NCBI GenBank assembly: GCA_022571615.1
Contig: JACZXM010000199.1
Span: forward strand, 1-6,254
Length of the DNA: 6,254 nucleotides
DNA from: Acidobacteriota bacterium
GTDB lineage: Bacteria > Acidobacteriota > UBA890 > WLXD01
Reading direction: 5' to 3'
The translations under genes and the position numbers were made by a program. Shown in pieces: positions 5,502 to 6,254 of the stretch; the stretch's first letter is position 1, and every line of letters begins with the position of its first letter. The notes beneath the pieces are model-generated. The model saw only the letters and a program-made list of their open reading frames with translations. It made no database searches and had not been told where the DNA came from.

Positions 5502-6254
5502 GTGCATACCCGCGTTTTCCTCGGGCTTGCCTGGGCGACATTGACCGCGGCGTGTGTCGCCAGCACGGCGGCGCCACAGGTGAATCTAGAGCCCTCGGCA
5601 TGGCCGCAGGGCGATCTCGAGCGCTACACGGAGTTCCAGCGCGCGTTCGGTGCGGATAAGACTCCCGCAACCGGACGCGGGGGGATGGTCGTGGGGACTA
5701 CGGGAGCCCTCGCCGTACGGGCGGGTGTCGAGGCCCTGCGTCAGGGTGGAACGGCCATGGACGCCGCCATCACGACCTCGCTTGCACAGATCACCTTGAT
5801 GGCTGGTGCGACGGTGAGCCTCGCGGGTCGCATGACCCTCGTGTACTTCGATGCTGACAGCGGCGACCTCCGCTACCTCAACGGCAACTGGGGAGTACCA
5901 CAGGGCGAGGATGGGTTCGGCATTCCGGCTTGCGGCCAACCGCATGGACGTCAGGTGCTCGTGCCTGGTTACATGGCGGGCTTCGAGGCCGCGCATGCGC
6001 GCTATGGCCAGATGCCCTTAGGGCAGCTCTTCCGCCCGGCGATTCACTTCGCCCGAGAGGGCATCGAGTTCAACGAAGTCTTGCAGGGTTGGGTCAGCTA
6101 TCGCTACGAGGTGATCGCGGCCTCACCCGAGGCTCGCGCGATCCTGCTGCGTCCGGATGGGAATCAGTATGCGGTTGGTGAGACCTTCCGCCAGCCAGCA
6201 CTTGCGCGGACGCTGGAGAGCGTGGCCGAGCAGGGCGCCGAGCCGCCCTACCGC
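5502..6254 (+). CDS. Secreted gamma-glutamyltransferase-family protein, partial (3' end beyond the right edge)
   Basis: The window holds 251 codons, less than half of a typical 530-600 residue member, all in the future large subunit. An N-terminal signal peptide (hydrophobic about 5-20, small residues to about 24) predicts export; Cys18 in LTAAC is a weak lipoprotein candidate. Family features are GGMVVGTTGALAVRAG (about 60-75), QGGTAMDAAI (81-90), VPGYMAGFEAAHARYGQMP (154-172) and LFRPAIHFAREGIEF (176-190). The last two match the usual VPG-AG and L-PAI--A-EG-stretches. GTG at 5502 is the first start after an in-frame TGA at 5469, and the only one that includes the signal peptide. It has no Shine-Dalgarno and lies exactly where the upstream promoter should start transcription. 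The glycine-rich and RE-AP motifs are replaced (AGRMTLVYF at 108-116; NGNWGVP at 127-133), so canonical glutathione hydrolysis is doubtful. The catalytic Thr lies beyond the window. Confidence 0.85.
   Translation, partial: MHTRVFLGLAWATLTAACVASTAAPQVNLEPSAWPQGDLERYTEFQRAFGADKTPATGRGGMVVGTTGALAVRAGVEALRQGGTAMDAAITTSLAQITLMAGATVSLAGRMTLVYFDADSGDLRYLNGNWGVPQGEDGFGIPACGQPHGRQVLVPGYMAGFEAAHARYGQMPLGQLFRPAIHFAREGIEFNEVLQGWVSYRYEVIAASPEARAILLRPDGNQYAVGETFRQPALARTLESVAEQGAEPPYR

Noticed and set aside
5544..5555. Lipoprotein signal (LTAAC, Cys18) in the gamma-glutamyltransferase-family protein
   Set aside because: The -3 position is Thr rather than Leu/Val/Ile, and small-residue cleavage sites for signal peptidase I exist just after it. 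Left as a weak alternative only.

Overview
The window is GC-rich (roughly 60-65 % by eye). Its content fits an uncultivated soil or marine bacterium of the Acidobacteriota or a neighbouring phylum. The main evidence is two large MacB/FtsX-type permeases of the 'acidobacterial duplicated orphan permease' (ADOP) kind, one of them directly preceded by a PadR-family regulator. These families also occur in Gemmatimonadota and other phyla, so the assignment is only indicative.

Left part, minus strand (1-4634). Transcription runs from 4634 towards 1. A complete 820-residue ADOP-type permease (2172-4634) comes first. After a 117-base AT-rich gap with a palindrome and promoter-like elements comes a 115-residue PadR-type repressor (1707-2054). 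Its stop codon overlaps by one base (TGATG) the start of a second, larger permease, whose first 569 codons lie in the window (1-1707) and which runs off the left edge. The second permease carries an N-terminal prefix region of about 80-100 residues that the first lacks. No ATP-binding subunit is visible, as expected for 'orphan' permeases. All three genes have recognisable Shine-Dalgarno sequences of the form GACGAG(G) or GGAGACGAG.

Middle, plus strand (4788-5444). This is a compact type II toxin-antitoxin pair: a 74-residue ribbon-helix-helix antitoxin and a 137-residue PIN-domain toxin of VapC type overlapping it by 17 bases. A perfect 9-base inverted repeat covers the predicted promoter and the antitoxin start codon. 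It looks like the autoregulatory operator.

Right part, plus strand (5468-6254). A strong-looking promoter leads directly into a secreted gamma-glutamyltransferase-family protein, of which 251 codons are present before the right edge. Its start codon is GTG and it has a signal peptide. It lacks the arginine that normally binds the gamma-glutamyl carboxylate.

The most noteworthy observations are these. (1) Both plus-strand transcription units appear leaderless, with the -10 element ending seven bases before the start codon and no Shine-Dalgarno, whereas the minus-strand genes use Shine-Dalgarno sites. (2) The toxin-antitoxin operator and promoter architecture is unusually clear. (3) The gamma-glutamyltransferase homologue has an altered substrate pocket. 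I did not find a wholly new system. The rest is an ordinary ADOP/PadR locus with a toxin-antitoxin module beside it.
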